A DNA stretch of 64,000 nucleotides from Candidatus Thorarchaeota archaeon. GTDB lineage: Archaea; Asgardarchaeota; Thorarchaeia; Thorarchaeales; Thorarchaeaceae. The notes under the pieces were generated by a model, which saw only the letters and a list, made by a program, of their open reading frames with translations, did not search any database and was not told where the DNA came from. Location of the stretch: positions 56,483 through 120,482 of the forward strand of contig PRDH01000081.1 in assembly GCA_003345545.1 (NCBI GenBank), given 5' to 3'. This document shows, one piece after another, positions 33,728 through 43,025 of the stretch. Position 1 is the first letter of the stretch. Each line of letters opens with the position of its first letter. A program made the position numbers and the translations under genes.

Positions 33728-33867
33728 GTCCAGGCAGGTGGGTACGCAAGGGACACATAACATTCGTGTACTGAGCTCATCGCTCAAAACGGCGAAAGAA
33801 CGATGGGTGATTAAGACATTACGGGAATGGGTCGAACAAGTGTCTTAGGCTTACGGCCCGCTTGGAC
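33728..33867 (+). ncRNA. Structured small RNA, copy N1 (novel family)
   Basis: 140 nt. The ends pair: GTCCAGGCAGG (33728-33738) with CCCGCTTGGAC (33857-33867). The second copy at 38135 has the same length, the same internal conserved blocks (GTACGCAAGGGACACA, CACTGAGCTC or its variant, AAAACG, GCGATGGGT, CGGGAATGGGTCG, TAGGCTTA, GCCCGCTTGG) and a terminal helix whose outer pairs differ but still pair. There is no open frame in common. An ATTTTG tail follows. It is not SRP RNA, RNase P RNA, 5S rRNA or a tRNA. Confidence 0.7.
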
Positions 33868-33932
33868 ACCTTATTTTGTGCTGAATCGAAACTCTGAATT
33901 TGTTATTGTGACTGAAGTGACCATAGTGATGG

Positions 33933-34850
33933 ATGTTCCTTCTTAATGAAACTCATAGTGAGGATGGCAACGTAGTGGAAATAGTGAAGTGGGATGGTAG
34001 GCGAGAGCAGTTCGACCTGGACAAATTGCGACATAGCATACTCCGGCTAGGGGCACCTCTGGAGCTTGCCAAGAGTGTTTCAGAACAAATAGAGAGAGAA
34101 GCTTACTCTGGTATGACCTCCAAAGAGATCTTTGATTTGGTCACTGCCAAGCTGAGGACGCATGAACCCGCCATCTCTCTTCGAGAGGACCTAAAGACTG
34201 GACTTGCAAGAATGAAGGGCGGGTCCGAATTCGAGGAGTACGTTCGCCTTATCTTTCGAGCTCATGGATATAGTGTGAAGGGCAATACAGTAGTTCAAGG
34301 TCGATGCGTGACGCATGAAATAGATGGAATTGCTGAGCGAGATGATGAATGTATCTACCTTGAGATCAAGCATCATTCAAGCCCTCACAGCTACACTCCT
34401 TTTGATGTCACTTTGGCGGCCAAGGCAAAATGGGATGACCTACAGTCAGGACACGAATCGGGTTCCACGAGCTATTGTTTCAATCGTGTTCTTGTTGTCA
34501 GTAACACCAGATTGAGTGCGCATGCGCGTCAGTATGCAGAATGCGTAGGTATTGGTCATTTGGGGTGGAATACACCGCCTGGTCGTGGTCTAGATTGCAT
34601 GATTGAAGAGAAGGGTCTCTATCCAATCACTGTTCTGAAGGCTCTGCATGAGGAAGAACGAGATATCCTATCGGGGAATGGAATCCTGACACTCCAGCAA
34701 CTTGAAGCGGCCACAACAGGAGTAGATGGCATTCAGGAATCACGTTTCAATGAGTTGAAAGATCAAGCGGCCAAAATCATGAAGACACGTCTGCAAGAGA
34801 ACTGTGACTCTGTGCGTCAAGACCTGGCAGATACTAAAGGTCGCAAATAG
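33933..34850 (+). CDS. ATP-cone plus PD-(D/E)XK nuclease-like protein
   Basis: 305 residues in three parts. Residues about 8-92 are an ATP-cone (VVEIVKWDGRREQFDLDKLR, then GMTSKEIFDLVTAKL), the nucleotide-sensing domain of ribonucleotide reductases and NrdR. Residues about 95-225 are a restriction-endonuclease-like fold: GSEFEEYVRLIFRAHGYSVK, then HEIDGIAERDDECIYLEIKHH, with D and ExK of the Mrr type. The C-terminal 70 residues resemble a helix-hairpin-helix unit (ILSGNGILTLQQLEAATTGV). A nucleotide-gated DNA nuclease is an inference. The gene lies 65 bp after RNA N1. Confidence 0.8.
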   Translation: MFLLNETHSEDGNVVEIVKWDGRREQFDLDKLRHSILRLGAPLELAKSVSEQIEREAYSGMTSKEIFDLVTAKLRTHEPAISLREDLKTGLARMKGGSEFEEYVRLIFRAHGYSVKGNTVVQGRCVTHEIDGIAERDDECIYLEIKHHSSPHSYTPFDVTLAAKAKWDDLQSGHESGSTSYCFNRVLVVSNTRLSAHARQYAECVGIGHLGWNTPPGRGLDCMIEEKGLYPITVLKALHEEERDILSGNGILTLQQLEAATTGVDGIQESRFNELKDQAAKIMKTRLQENCDSVRQDLADTKGRK

Positions 34851-34952
34851 CACAAAAGGCCTCCACTGATTATTCCTTGGAACAACTCCGATTGCATCCT
34901 TGAGCACCAGCCGACATCCCCTTTCGCAAGACTCATATTGAAACGAATCATA

Positions 34953-34966
34953 TTAACAATAGTGAA
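34953..34966 (+). promoter_or_regulatory. Palindromic operator site 2
   Basis: TTAACAATAGTGAA, one mismatch to TTMACTATAGTKAA, four bases before the ATG at 34971. The gene would be leaderless or nearly so. Confidence 0.6.
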
Positions 34967-34970
34967 TACT

Positions 34971-35216
34971 ATGAAGACGATGTCCAAGCAGACAAAGCTC
35001 ACTTCAGAGAAAATCATGGAGAAGGCCAAGGAGTACTTCGTTGGCAGGTTTGGATTCAGGATTGTTGAAGAAACAGCCAATTGTTGTGTGGCTTTCGAAA
35101 ACAATCTTGGTTTTGTCAATGTACAAGTCCTGAACAAGGGTGACTGCCGAGAAATAACGCTGACCACCAGAGAATGGGAATATCAGATTGGAGAATTCCT
35201 TGGGAAGCTGAAGTAG
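34971..35216 (+). CDS. Conserved small archaeal protein, unknown
   Basis: About 81 residues from ATG 34971 (or 34980). It starts with a helical part (KLTSEKIMEKAKEYFVGRFG) and goes on as an alternating beta sheet: FRIVEETANCCVAFENNLGF, VNVQVLNKGDCREITLTTRE, WEYQIGEFLGKL. No catalytic motif. It carries the shared operator in its promoter, so it belongs to the putative regulon. Confidence 0.6.
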   Translation: MKTMSKQTKLTSEKIMEKAKEYFVGRFGFRIVEETANCCVAFENNLGFVNVQVLNKGDCREITLTTREWEYQIGEFLGKLK

Positions 35217-35266
35217 AGAATCACTAGTGTACTGTCCACATGATTACTAAATAAGAGGTGAAAGGA

Positions 35267-35515
35267 ATGGAAGAGAGAGTCGAGGGCATTATTGTGGCAT
35301 CAGTGGTAGAGCCAATTAGCGACACTGACATGAAGGCTGGCTTCATAACAGTCAAAACATCTGAAGATGACTACGTGAAGTTGGAGGTCGGCAGCTACAC
35401 TACCTTTGCCACTCTGGAGGAAGGAGAGAAAGTATTGGTTCAGGCGGAAACGCTGGGATCCACAGGAGTGATATACGCCAAGAGTGTGATTCTCAGCGAA
35501 CGTTCCGCTAAATGA
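35267..35515 (+). CDS. Small beta-rich protein, unknown
   Basis: 82 residues from ATG 35267, preceded by GAGGTGAAAGGA. It is almost all beta strand: VEGIIVASVVEP, AGFITVKTSEDDYVKLEVGS, EKVLVQAETLGSTGVIYAKS. This looks like an OB-fold or barrel, as in small domains that bind nucleic acid or oligosaccharides. It converges with the P5C dehydrogenase gene. Confidence 0.55.
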   Translation: MEERVEGIIVASVVEPISDTDMKAGFITVKTSEDDYVKLEVGSYTTFATLEEGEKVLVQAETLGSTGVIYAKSVILSERSAK

Positions 35516-35539
35516 GTGACCCCATTGTTTTTACTACGA

Positions 35540-37171
35540 CTAGGTTTCCTCCATATATCGATATACGAACTGCCGTGGGGAGATGAAATTCTCCTTGATG
35601 GTCCTCGGTGAAACCCACCGCAGGAGGTTGATTCTACTACCCGCTTTGTCATTCGTCCCTGAAGCTCGAGCTCCACCAAAGGGCTGACGGCCGACCACTG
35701 CTCCCGTAGGCTTGTCATTGATGTAGAAATTGCCAGCAGCGTTTTCAAGTATGTTCGTGGCAAGTAGTATTGCCTCTCTGTCCTTGGCAAAGATTGAACC
35801 AGTAAGAGCATATGGTGAGGTCTCGTCACAGAGATGCAAGGTCTTCTCATATTCCCTATCGGGGTAGACAAAGACTGTCAGAACAGGTCCAAAGATCTCA
35901 TCTTCCAGCATCTTGGACCTTGGATTCGTGGAGAGAACGATTGTGGGCTCTATGAAATAGCCTACCAAGTCATTGTAGGTCCCCCCTGCTAGGATCTCCA
36001 AGTCTGGCGATTCTCTTGCATACTCAATGTACCTGACTATCTTGTCGAATGCTTCCTTATCGATTATCGCATTGACCAGAGTTGTAAAGTCCTCGACATC
36101 ACCCACACGGATTCTCTTGAGTGACTCGAGTAGCTTCTTTCTGACATGTGGCCAGATTGATTTAGGAATATACGTTCGAGAAGCTGCAGAGCACTTCTGA
36201 CCTTGGTATTCAAAGGCGCCACGGACCAATGCCGTTACGAGAGCATCTACATCTGCAGACTTGTGGGCGACTACAAATCCCTTGCCGCCTGTTTCCCCAA
36301 TGAGTCGAGGGTATGTTCTATATGTGTGAATATTCCCGGCGACTTGCTTCCACATCTCTCTGAAGGTTGCTGTACTGCCTGTGAAATGGACGCCTGCCAA
36401 TGCCGGATGGTTCAGTACTGGGTCTCCTACTTCTTGGCCTTTGCCCGGAACGAAGTTGATGACACCTGGGGGAATTCCGGCTTCCATCAGTACTCTCATC
36501 ACGTGGTATGCCACATAGACAGCTGTTGAGGCTGGTTTCCAGACCACGACATTTCCCATCATGGCCGGCGCAGTTGGAAGGTTGCCCATGATGCTGACAA
36601 AGTTGAATGGAGTCACAGCAAAGACAAAGCCTTCAAGAGGCCTGTACTCCATCCTATTCCATTCGTCAGCTCCAGAAGCAACCTGTGTTTCATAGATCTC
36701 TTGTGCGTAGTATGCATTGAAACGCAGAAAATCAACAAGCTCATTTGCAGTATCTATCTCCGCCTGGTAGACATTCTTGCTCAGGCCGAGCATACTAGCC
36801 GCATTCAACATCAGCCGGCTTGGTCCTGCAAGTTGATTAGCGGCCCTGAGGAAAATTGCCAAACGATCAGGCCAGGAAGTACGAGCCCAAGTCCTCCTCG
36901 CTTCTAGAGATGCCTCTATGGCCTTCAACACTTCCTCCTCTCCTGCCATGTGATACTCCGCCAAAACATGTTGATGACTGTGCGGCATCACAGACTGTTT
37001 CAGTCTTCCAGTCCGTACCTCTTCTCCTCCAATGATCAGAGGAATTTCTAGCCTCTTGGATTTGAGTTCCTCGAGTTTCTTCTTGAGTTCTACCCTCTCT
37101 TCACTGCCCACAAGATATCCCAAGGTTGGTTCGTTGAAGGGCTTTGGAACAACGAAACTTGCATTTTGCAT
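35540..37171 (-). CDS. 1-pyrroline-5-carboxylate dehydrogenase
   Basis: 543 residues, aldehyde dehydrogenase superfamily, P5CDH branch. It oxidises glutamate semialdehyde/P5C to glutamate with NAD, the last step of proline and arginine breakdown. Signature residues: catalytic Glu in IGETGGKGF, catalytic Cys in FEYQGQKCSAASR (a P5CDH hallmark), NAD-binding FTGSTATF, and the C-terminal GGARASGTNDKAGS loop. The promoter holds a TATA box (near 37208) and the shared operator. No proline dehydrogenase gene is in the window. Confidence 0.92.
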   Translation of the reverse strand: MQNASFVVPKPFNEPTLGYLVGSEERVELKKKLEELKSKRLEIPLIIGGEEVRTGRLKQSVMPHSHQHVLAEYHMAGEEEVLKAIEASLEARRTWARTSWPDRLAIFLRAANQLAGPSRLMLNAASMLGLSKNVYQAEIDTANELVDFLRFNAYYAQEIYETQVASGADEWNRMEYRPLEGFVFAVTPFNFVSIMGNLPTAPAMMGNVVVWKPASTAVYVAYHVMRVLMEAGIPPGVINFVPGKGQEVGDPVLNHPALAGVHFTGSTATFREMWKQVAGNIHTYRTYPRLIGETGGKGFVVAHKSADVDALVTALVRGAFEYQGQKCSAASRTYIPKSIWPHVRKKLLESLKRIRVGDVEDFTTLVNAIIDKEAFDKIVRYIEYARESPDLEILAGGTYNDLVGYFIEPTIVLSTNPRSKMLEDEIFGPVLTVFVYPDREYEKTLHLCDETSPYALTGSIFAKDREAILLATNILENAAGNFYINDKPTGAVVGRQPFGGARASGTNDKAGSRINLLRWVSPRTIKENFISPRQFVYRYMEET

Positions 37172-37186
37172 TCAAATCACCGGTTA

Positions 37187-37200
37187 TTAACTATGGTTAA
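37187..37200 (-). promoter_or_regulatory. Palindromic operator site 3
   Basis: TTAACCATAGTTAA on the minus strand, between TTTATAAATG (TATA) and the P5C dehydrogenase ATG at 37171. One mismatch to the common palindrome. Confidence 0.65.
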
Positions 37201-37310
37201 TACATTTATAAAGTCGCAGATACTCACGAGTTTCTTGAGGCCTACTTCACCCGGACACTACATTGTCCTCTCCAGACATGCAATATCCGGCCAGGCTCTC
37301 ATGTGATAGC

Positions 37311-37877
37311 TTAGTTCAGCGATAGAGTTTCCCTGTTGGTAGTCGTGTACGTGTCGTACGCAACTCTGAGTATACTCCTGATCTTCTCAGTATGCCATGA
37401 TCCTCTCTGCCGATCAAAGAGCTCATCAGATGCATCAACTGACATGACCTCGCCAATGAAGAGTACATGGTTTCCTACAGGGATCTCATTAACGACCTTG
37501 CATTCAAATGATGCAACAGCCTCTCCTATCGATACAGCGTTGACATTCCACCCACTTCGCTGACTAGTAAGACCAGCTGCTGTAATCTTATCCTTGTGCT
37601 GCCTACCGGTATGAGTACCTGCCCACACTGTCTGTTTCAGGATATCTGTTGATGGCACATTCACTGTGAATACACCAGCACTTCTGATCATCTGAGATGT
37701 GTGCTTGTTCGGTGAGATTGAGATTCCAAAGAGTGGAGGCCTCACAGAGAGAGGTGTTGCCCATTCCACAGCTAGTACCTCCGTTGCTCCATTACTGCTA
37801 TCCGCCACAGTCACTAAGAAGGTCTGACGTGGTGCTGCAACTCCAGAGAAATGACTTCTACTACACGACTGCCTCAT
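37311..37877 (-). CDS. Flavin reductase-like (FMN-binding split barrel) protein
   Basis: 188 residues from ATG 37877. The split-barrel features are VAAPRQTFLVTVAD, WATPLSVRPPLFGISISPNK (FMN phosphate loop, with the conserved SxxPP), HTSQMIRSAGVFTVNVPS, and a late GNHVLFIGEVMSVDAS. Such proteins use FMN for ferric, flavin or other reductase reactions, often with ferredoxin or rubredoxin in anaerobes. The ATG directly follows the operator palindrome (5-base gap), so a leaderless transcript is expected. Confidence 0.85.
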   Translation of the reverse strand: MRQSCSRSHFSGVAAPRQTFLVTVADSSNGATEVLAVEWATPLSVRPPLFGISISPNKHTSQMIRSAGVFTVNVPSTDILKQTVWAGTHTGRQHKDKITAAGLTSQRSGWNVNAVSIGEAVASFECKVVNEIPVGNHVLFIGEVMSVDASDELFDRQRGSWHTEKIRSILRVAYDTYTTTNRETLSLN

Positions 37878-37881
37878 GATA

Positions 37882-37895
37882 TTAACTATAGTGAA
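37882..37895 (-). promoter_or_regulatory. Palindromic operator site 4
   Basis: TTCACTATAGTTAA on the minus strand, between CATTTAATAG (TATA-like) and the ATG at 37877. It is identical to sites 1 and 5. Confidence 0.7.
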
Positions 37896-38103
37896 ATCCT
37901 CTATTAAATGATACGATAGGCACATTCACTGACCGCTCATCGAGCAACATCCGAGAGCCGCATTCGCCGAGCATGGATATGCGATTGGTGACTCCCAGAG
38001 CATTCTTGCGTATCGACAATTCAATGGAGTTGGCTCTGTGATTCAGCGAAAGATCAAGTTCAGTAAATCAATCCAGTACATCTATTCTGCAGGCATCAGA
38101 ATG

Positions 38104-38131
38104 TTTATATTGATTTATTCACTATAGTTAA
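38104..38131 (+). promoter_or_regulatory. TATA box and palindromic operator site 5
   Basis: TTTATATT (38104-38111) and TTCACTATAGTTAA (38118-38131), ending three bases before the 5' end of RNA N2. The spacing TATA-to-RNA is about 28 nt, as expected for an archaeal promoter. Confidence 0.72.
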
Positions 38132-38134
38132 TTT

Positions 38135-38274
38135 ACCCAAGCGGATGAGTACGCAAGGGACACAGAGCATTCTCGCACTGAGCTCGTCACTTAAAACGAC
38201 TGAAGAGCGATGGGTTACAAAGACGTCTCGGGAATGGGTCGTATAAGCGTCCTAGGCTTATAGCCCGCTTGGGT
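38135..38274 (+). ncRNA. Structured small RNA, copy N2 (novel family)
   Basis: 140 nt, paralogue of the RNA at 33728. The terminal helix is ACCCAAGCGG (38135-38144) with CCGCTTGGGT (38265-38274), a perfect 10-bp stem; compared with N1 its outer pairs are changed on both sides. Internal blocks are shared with N1. A T-rich stretch (CTTCATCTTTCTTT) follows. The next gene is convergent, so this is an independent transcript and not a leader of an mRNA. Confidence 0.72.
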
Positions 38275-38337
38275 CTTCATCTTTCTTTGGCTACAGCTGT
38301 TCACTCATCATATCTGAGCAGTTCAAGCACTTCATCT

Positions 38338-39225
38338 CTATAGTCCGCTGACCTTTGTCTGAATCAATTCCTTTAGTTTCTTCTTATCCAGTGCACGCTG
38401 AAATAGAGGTCTCTTGTCCACGTCATAGATGCCTGAGTTCTCTTCGAATGTGGCCCTGGGAAGACCTCTGTAGAGAACACCAAGTGGATACTTATCATGT
38501 TCGATGGCTTTCTCAAATGCGGCCAATCGATCGGTCGAATCATATGCACCATCCAAGTAGTATGTGTTGTTCTTGAACCACCGAAACGTGTTGATCTTGT
38601 TGTATGTGACACATGGTTGGAAAATGTCTACAAGCGAGAACCCTTTGTGCTGGATTGCTTTCTTCATTATCTCTTTTGTTTGCTCTGTGTCACCAATGAA
38701 GGCCCTTGCCACAAATGACGCATTCATTGCCACGCCTAGGGCAAGTGGATTGAAAGGTTCAGAGGTCACACCTTGCCTATCCGCAGTCTGCACAAGTGTT
38801 TCAAAGCCTCTCTGGCTAGTGGGAGATGCTTGGCCCTTAGTCAGACCGTACACCATGTTATTGTGCACAAAGACACTGATATCCGGGTTGCGAAGCATGG
38901 TATGCATCAAGTGATTGCCGCCTTCCCCATACATGCATCCATCACCACTCTCTGCAATGACTGTTAGCTCTGGATTAGCGGCTTTGATTGCCATTGCCGC
39001 TGGTAGGGCCCTTCCATGCAGTCCATTGAACACGTTTGTGCGTATGTAGTGCGGTGTCTTTGCAGCCTGACCTATGCCCGAAACTATGACAGTCTCTTGG
39101 GGCTTCAAATCGAGTTCCGCAAGTGCGAGCATCAATGCACTCCTGATTTGGTAGTTGCCGCAGCCTGGACACCAAGCTATGTCGTACTGAACATCGTTCA
39201 TTATTTCAAAATCATCCGGCTTCAA
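38338..39225 (-). CDS. 2-oxoacid:ferredoxin oxidoreductase, beta subunit
   Basis: 295 residues. It carries the thiamine diphosphate site: [13 protein letters not shown] near the N-terminus and [20 protein letters not shown] with the GDG...N motif, followed by [11 protein letters not shown]. It lacks a ferredoxin domain. With the alpha/gamma subunit it oxidises a 2-oxoacid (2-oxoglutarate, pyruvate or broad) and CoA to acyl-CoA, CO2 and reduced ferredoxin. Its start overlaps the alpha-gene stop by 4 bp. The substrate cannot be fixed by eye; the family also has korB, porB and vorB. Confidence 0.9.
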   Translation of the reverse strand: MKPDDFEIMNDVQYDIAWCPGCGNYQIRSALMLALAELDLKPQETVIVSGIGQAAKTPHYIRTNVFNGLHGRALPAAMAIKAANPELTVIAESGDGCMYGEGGNHLMHTMLRNPDISVFVHNNMVYGLTKGQASPTSQRGFETLVQTADRQGVTSEPFNPLALGVAMNASFVARAFIGDTEQTKEIMKKAIQHKGFSLVDIFQPCVTYNKINTFRWFKNNTYYLDGAYDSTDRLAAFEKAIEHDKYPLGVLYRGLPRATFEENSGIYDVDKRPLFQRALDKKKLKELIQTKVSGL

Positions 39226-40949
39226 TTCATGATCATCTCCTCTTTTGCTATACCCCTCAGAAAGTCCATCACCTCTTCGACAGCAAATGGAAGTCCATTG
39301 TACTTCAGGAGCATACTGTTTCTATCGATTCCAAATCCAGTTTCTCTCTGAATCAAACCAGCGAATTGAGCTGTTGCATTGTTTTCAACGATTGCAACTC
39401 TCTTTGCTGAACGAAGATACTCAAGTGAGGCTTCGTGCAATGGATAGACCTGGCAAAAGTGGAGCATGGCGATACTGTCCTGGCCAAGCTCAGATATTGC
39501 TTCTTTGACCACATGATAGTTGGATCCCCAAGCAATAACAAGGATACTTGGTTCCTTTGCTCCCACCAGCGTTGGAGGGACTGTATTCTCTTGCAACAGT
39601 GCGGCCTTTTTTCTCAGTCTCTTGTCCACCATCTTGGTTCGAAGGTGCAGGTCTTCTGTTATGTGCCCACTCTCATCATGTTCATCGCTGTCTACGACGA
39701 CGAGGCCCTCTCCATAGCCGGGAATTCCTCGGGGAGAGATACCCGTTTCCGTCAAGAGATACCTTCTGTAGTCACTCTTCGTCTTGACTACATGTTGCTC
39801 TATCTTTGTGTCTGCCAGTTTCAACATTGGAAGAGTTCCCAATGAGTCAAGTAGAAACTGGTCTGTTAGAACAAAGACTGGCACTTGATAGTGTGCGGCC
39901 ATGTTGAACGCTTTCTGAGTGAGAAAGAATGCCTCTTCGTATGTTCCCGGAGTGTAGATCACTCTGGGAAACTCGCCGTGAGATGCGCCAAGGACATGCT
40001 TGAGATCCTCTTGCGCAGTTCTTGTTGGCAATCCCGTCGCGGGACCTGGTCTCTGTCCAAGGAGTATCACCATCGGGCTCTCCAGCATGCCAGCGAGACT
40101 TAGCCCCTCAGTCATCAGGGCAAACCCTCCTCCTGAGGTCGTCACAATTGCACGTCCGCCAGCGAACCATGCTCCAAGACCTTTGTTCATTCCGGCTATC
40201 TCGTCTTCAGCTTGATCTACTAAAACACCGAAATCTCTCGCATGTTGGGCGAGAAATGTTAGAACACCGGTCGAGGGTGACATTGGGTAGGACGAAATGA
40301 AGTTGCAGCCGCCTGCTAGCGCACCCAGAGCCACGGATTCACTCCCACTCAAAAGAAGTTGTGAACGCACACCAGGATTGGGTTTTATGCGCATGGGCCC
40401 CAGAATGTCACTGATTCTCTGCCCAATTTGAAATCCTCTCGTATACGCATCAATATTCTTTTTGACGATTTCTTCCCCTTTTGAACCAAACCGCTCACTT
40501 AGGTACGCCTGAACAGTCGACTCTTTCACGTCGAAGTATGCTGCAACCAAGCCAGCTGCTATCGAGTTCAAGTAAATTGTGCCACCAACCTCCTTGGCAA
40601 TCTCTGAGAACGGCACAGCTATCACGTATCTCGAATCATGGTCAATAGCTCCAATGTTTTTCTCCTCACCAACGATGATTGTATCTTCGCTGATACGAGA
40701 GTGTCTATTCAGATGCTCGGAAGCGCCCTCGTCAAGGACAACCGCGATATTCGTTCTAAATGTATAGGCCCCTGTCCTGTCATCTGTTACCCTGAGCTGC
40801 GCGGAGTTGATGCCTCCTCTTATTCTGGACATGAATTCTCTCCATACAAAAACGTGTAGACCCGATTCCTTCAGGATTGCCGCCAGAAAATCTGCGACGG
40901 TATCGATTCCCTGCCCTGCTGCTCCTGAAATTGCTATTGAGTATTTCAT
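39222..40949 (-). CDS. 2-oxoacid:ferredoxin oxidoreductase, fused gamma-alpha subunit
   Basis: 575 residues. Residues about 1-180 are the gamma domain ([20 protein letters not shown], then [14 protein letters not shown]). Residues about 195-575 are the alpha domain ([20 protein letters not shown], then [18 protein letters not shown] and [20 protein letters not shown]). This gamma-alpha fusion with a separate beta is the KorAB/archaeal two-subunit arrangement. Both subunits are co-transcribed and co-translated through the 4-bp overlap. Confidence 0.9.
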   Translation of the reverse strand: MKYSIAISGAAGQGIDTVADFLAAILKESGLHVFVWREFMSRIRGGINSAQLRVTDDRTGAYTFRTNIAVVLDEGASEHLNRHSRISEDTIIVGEEKNIGAIDHDSRYVIAVPFSEIAKEVGGTIYLNSIAAGLVAAYFDVKESTVQAYLSERFGSKGEEIVKKNIDAYTRGFQIGQRISDILGPMRIKPNPGVRSQLLLSGSESVALGALAGGCNFISSYPMSPSTGVLTFLAQHARDFGVLVDQAEDEIAGMNKGLGAWFAGGRAIVTTSGGGFALMTEGLSLAGMLESPMVILLGQRPGPATGLPTRTAQEDLKHVLGASHGEFPRVIYTPGTYEEAFFLTQKAFNMAAHYQVPVFVLTDQFLLDSLGTLPMLKLADTKIEQHVVKTKSDYRRYLLTETGISPRGIPGYGEGLVVVDSDEHDESGHITEDLHLRTKMVDKRLRKKAALLQENTVPPTLVGAKEPSILVIAWGSNYHVVKEAISELGQDSIAMLHFCQVYPLHEASLEYLRSAKRVAIVENNATAQFAGLIQRETGFGIDRNSMLLKYNGLPFAVEEVMDFLRGIAKEEMIMN

Positions 40950-41080
40950 AGTTGCCAGTCTCCTAAGAGAATCCGATTATCAGTGAATCACGAATTCTGC
41001 AACTTGTACTCCACTAGACTTGCTTCTCCAACTATACATATCCACTATTTGGCTTATTCTTTGGGTGCCATCTGCTGTCT

Positions 41081-42370
41081 TCAATCCACTGCTGAGCCGC
41101 GTTGAACTCTCTTCTTCATTGGGTCTTCAGCTCTTAGAAGTGAGAGACCTGCCATCCCTAGGATAAGGGAAGCTGCTGCGAAAGGCAGTACGCCGATGAG
41201 CCCTGCATGGGTTGCCCCAGCCACGGGTATTGCTGTTCTGTCTGCTATGTAGCCAAGGAGCAGTGGCCCAGCAATGAACCCCATGTCGCTTATCATTCGG
41301 TAGAGTCCCATCGAGACTTCGAGCTTGTCTTGTGGTGACACATCTGTTACGTATGCAGCAATCGGCCCAGATAGTCCTACGATTGCGCCATAGATTGCCA
41401 TGGAGATCAATAGCTCGAACAGATTACTAGAGAAGGGAATCCACACTGTGATGACTGCTGTGAGAAACAGACACAGTACCAGAGGATTTCTTCTTCCTAT
41501 TCGATCAGAGAGCTTTCCCATCGGAACCATAGTGGCCGCAGTCGCCACCCCCGCCACTGTAAGAATCCCTCCTATGTGACTTGCATCCAATCCTAGGTTA
41601 TTTGCAGAGAATAGGGGAACAAGGGTACTTCTCACTCCAGTTCGGATGAAGAACAGAGCAAAGGTTGCAAACGTTGCGAGGAGGAATGAGGGATGGGTCA
41701 GTACTTGCCACATGTCTCCGAGGGTCGACCGGTTTTCGTCATACTCAGAAACACGCGCAGAGGTCTCGATTTTGGGCAAGGTGAGAGTAGGAATCACACC
41801 CAGACCTGCCACTGCAGCATAGGCAAAGAATGGAGAACGCAATCCGGATACTGAAGCTATGACGCCTCCAAAGGTGGGACCGAAAATGCTTCCCAGTAAC
41901 AGCATGCCTGAATAGAGGCTCATCCACTGCCCCCGTTTTTCTTTTCCTGATATCTGTGCGAGGAAGACAGTGGCTGCTGTGACGTAGCATGCAGAACCGG
42001 CTCCCTCAATCATCCTTGCTACTACCAGAGTAATGTAGTCTGGTGCAAGGCCTGCCATTATGGACGAGGCATAGAGTAGGGCTAAGCCAAATATCATGAT
42101 GTTTTTCTTGTCATGTCTTCTTGAGAGGAGCCCTGCAGGGATATCCAATATCATCCTTGCGACAGCGAAGGAGGATATCACAAAGCCAACGAGAGTGTAC
42201 GAAACTTGGAAGCTCTCTGCATAGCTAGGGAGAATGGGCGAAACCATGTTCAATCCCAGTAATACCAAGAAGGTCACTATGGAGAGGTTGAGAACTGTGA
42301 TCAACTGCGAGTTTCTTGGAGTGTCTGATGCAGAGTTCTGATCAGAGCAGTCTTGGTCTTTGAAGTCCAC
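41081..42370 (-). CDS. MFS transporter
   Basis: 429 residues with 12 membrane helices after a hydrophilic N-terminus (DQDCSDQNSASDTPRNSQ). Loop 2-3 reads AGLLSRRHDKKN and loop 8-9 reads GKLSDRIGRRNPLV, both MFS signature loops. It resembles drug:proton antiporters of the 12-helix class. The substrate is unknown. It is a single gene. Confidence 0.86.
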   Translation of the reverse strand: MDFKDQDCSDQNSASDTPRNSQLITVLNLSIVTFLVLLGLNMVSPILPSYAESFQVSYTLVGFVISSFAVARMILDIPAGLLSRRHDKKNIMIFGLALLYASSIMAGLAPDYITLVVARMIEGAGSACYVTAATVFLAQISGKEKRGQWMSLYSGMLLLGSIFGPTFGGVIASVSGLRSPFFAYAAVAGLGVIPTLTLPKIETSARVSEYDENRSTLGDMWQVLTHPSFLLATFATFALFFIRTGVRSTLVPLFSANNLGLDASHIGGILTVAGVATAATMVPMGKLSDRIGRRNPLVLCLFLTAVITVWIPFSSNLFELLISMAIYGAIVGLSGPIAAYVTDVSPQDKLEVSMGLYRMISDMGFIAGPLLLGYIADRTAIPVAGATHAGLIGVLPFAAASLILGMAGLSLLRAEDPMKKRVQRGSAVD

Positions 42371-42517
42371 AGTCTTATCCTTCTTACTGCCGCTACGTCT
42401 AGTTGTCTGGTTAAAGTGTTTTGATGTTGTACCAAGTTCATTCTGCTAGTCGATTCGAAACAATTGTAGTGATATTGATGCCATGAACATGTTTCTCTAA
42501 GATGTTATGAGATGACT

Positions 42518-42853
42518 CTACTCTGTTCTATAGCGGTCCGGCTCTAAGAAGAAATCCACCACTCGGACAAACGTCTTGAATTCTGCTTGGTGAACTACTC
42601 CAGCTGGAATATGATACGAATCTCTTCCTCTGTATGTTCGAGTGTCATCTCCTATTGTGAGGGCCATCTCACCTTCGAACACATATCCGAACTGCTCACC
42701 GTGACTATGCGGAGCGACCTGCACTCCTGATTCTATCTCAAAGAATACCATCTGGAACTCTCTTCCTTGAGCGACCCAAGCCTGCACTCCTGAGAGGGGG
42801 ACTCTAGCTCTTGCGAGAGCCTTGATACAATCTGGATACCTCTTAGTGTTCAT
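42518..42853 (-). CDS. Cupin-domain protein
   Basis: 111 residues from ATG 42853; the longer open frame upstream is non-conserved. Single cupin barrel: VQVAPHSHGEQFGYVFEGEM is motif 1 (HxH...E), DSYHIPAGVVHQAEF is motif 2 with the third His. A metal (Fe, Mn or Zn) is expected. Function may be a dioxygenase, isomerase or ligand sensor; there is no DNA-binding part. Confidence 0.85.
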   Translation of the reverse strand: MNTKRYPDCIKALARARVPLSGVQAWVAQGREFQMVFFEIESGVQVAPHSHGEQFGYVFEGEMALTIGDDTRTYRGRDSYHIPAGVVHQAEFKTFVRVVDFFLEPDRYRTE

Positions 42854-43025
42854 TTCAATCAGTCTACTGCAGGACTGCCTAGCTAGAATTTTAGCATTAT
42901 GCAAAACAAAGAAACACGAAGTATTCCCTGCAGATCTATCACAAGAAAAGAAAGGTGACCGATGAGTCACTCCAGCCAACTGGAGCTTCATACAAAGCCG
43001 ACTCACCAGTCCCTAGTTGTCCACA

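Noticed and set aside
33728..33867. RNA N1 as a riboswitch for the ATP-cone nuclease gene.
   Set aside because: Its paralogue N2 stands before a convergent gene and cannot be a leader, so an independent small RNA is the simpler reading.
38975..39185. Minus- and plus-strand frames inside the 2-oxoacid oxidoreductase genes.
   Set aside because: They are shadows of the real subunit genes, whose motifs are unambiguous.
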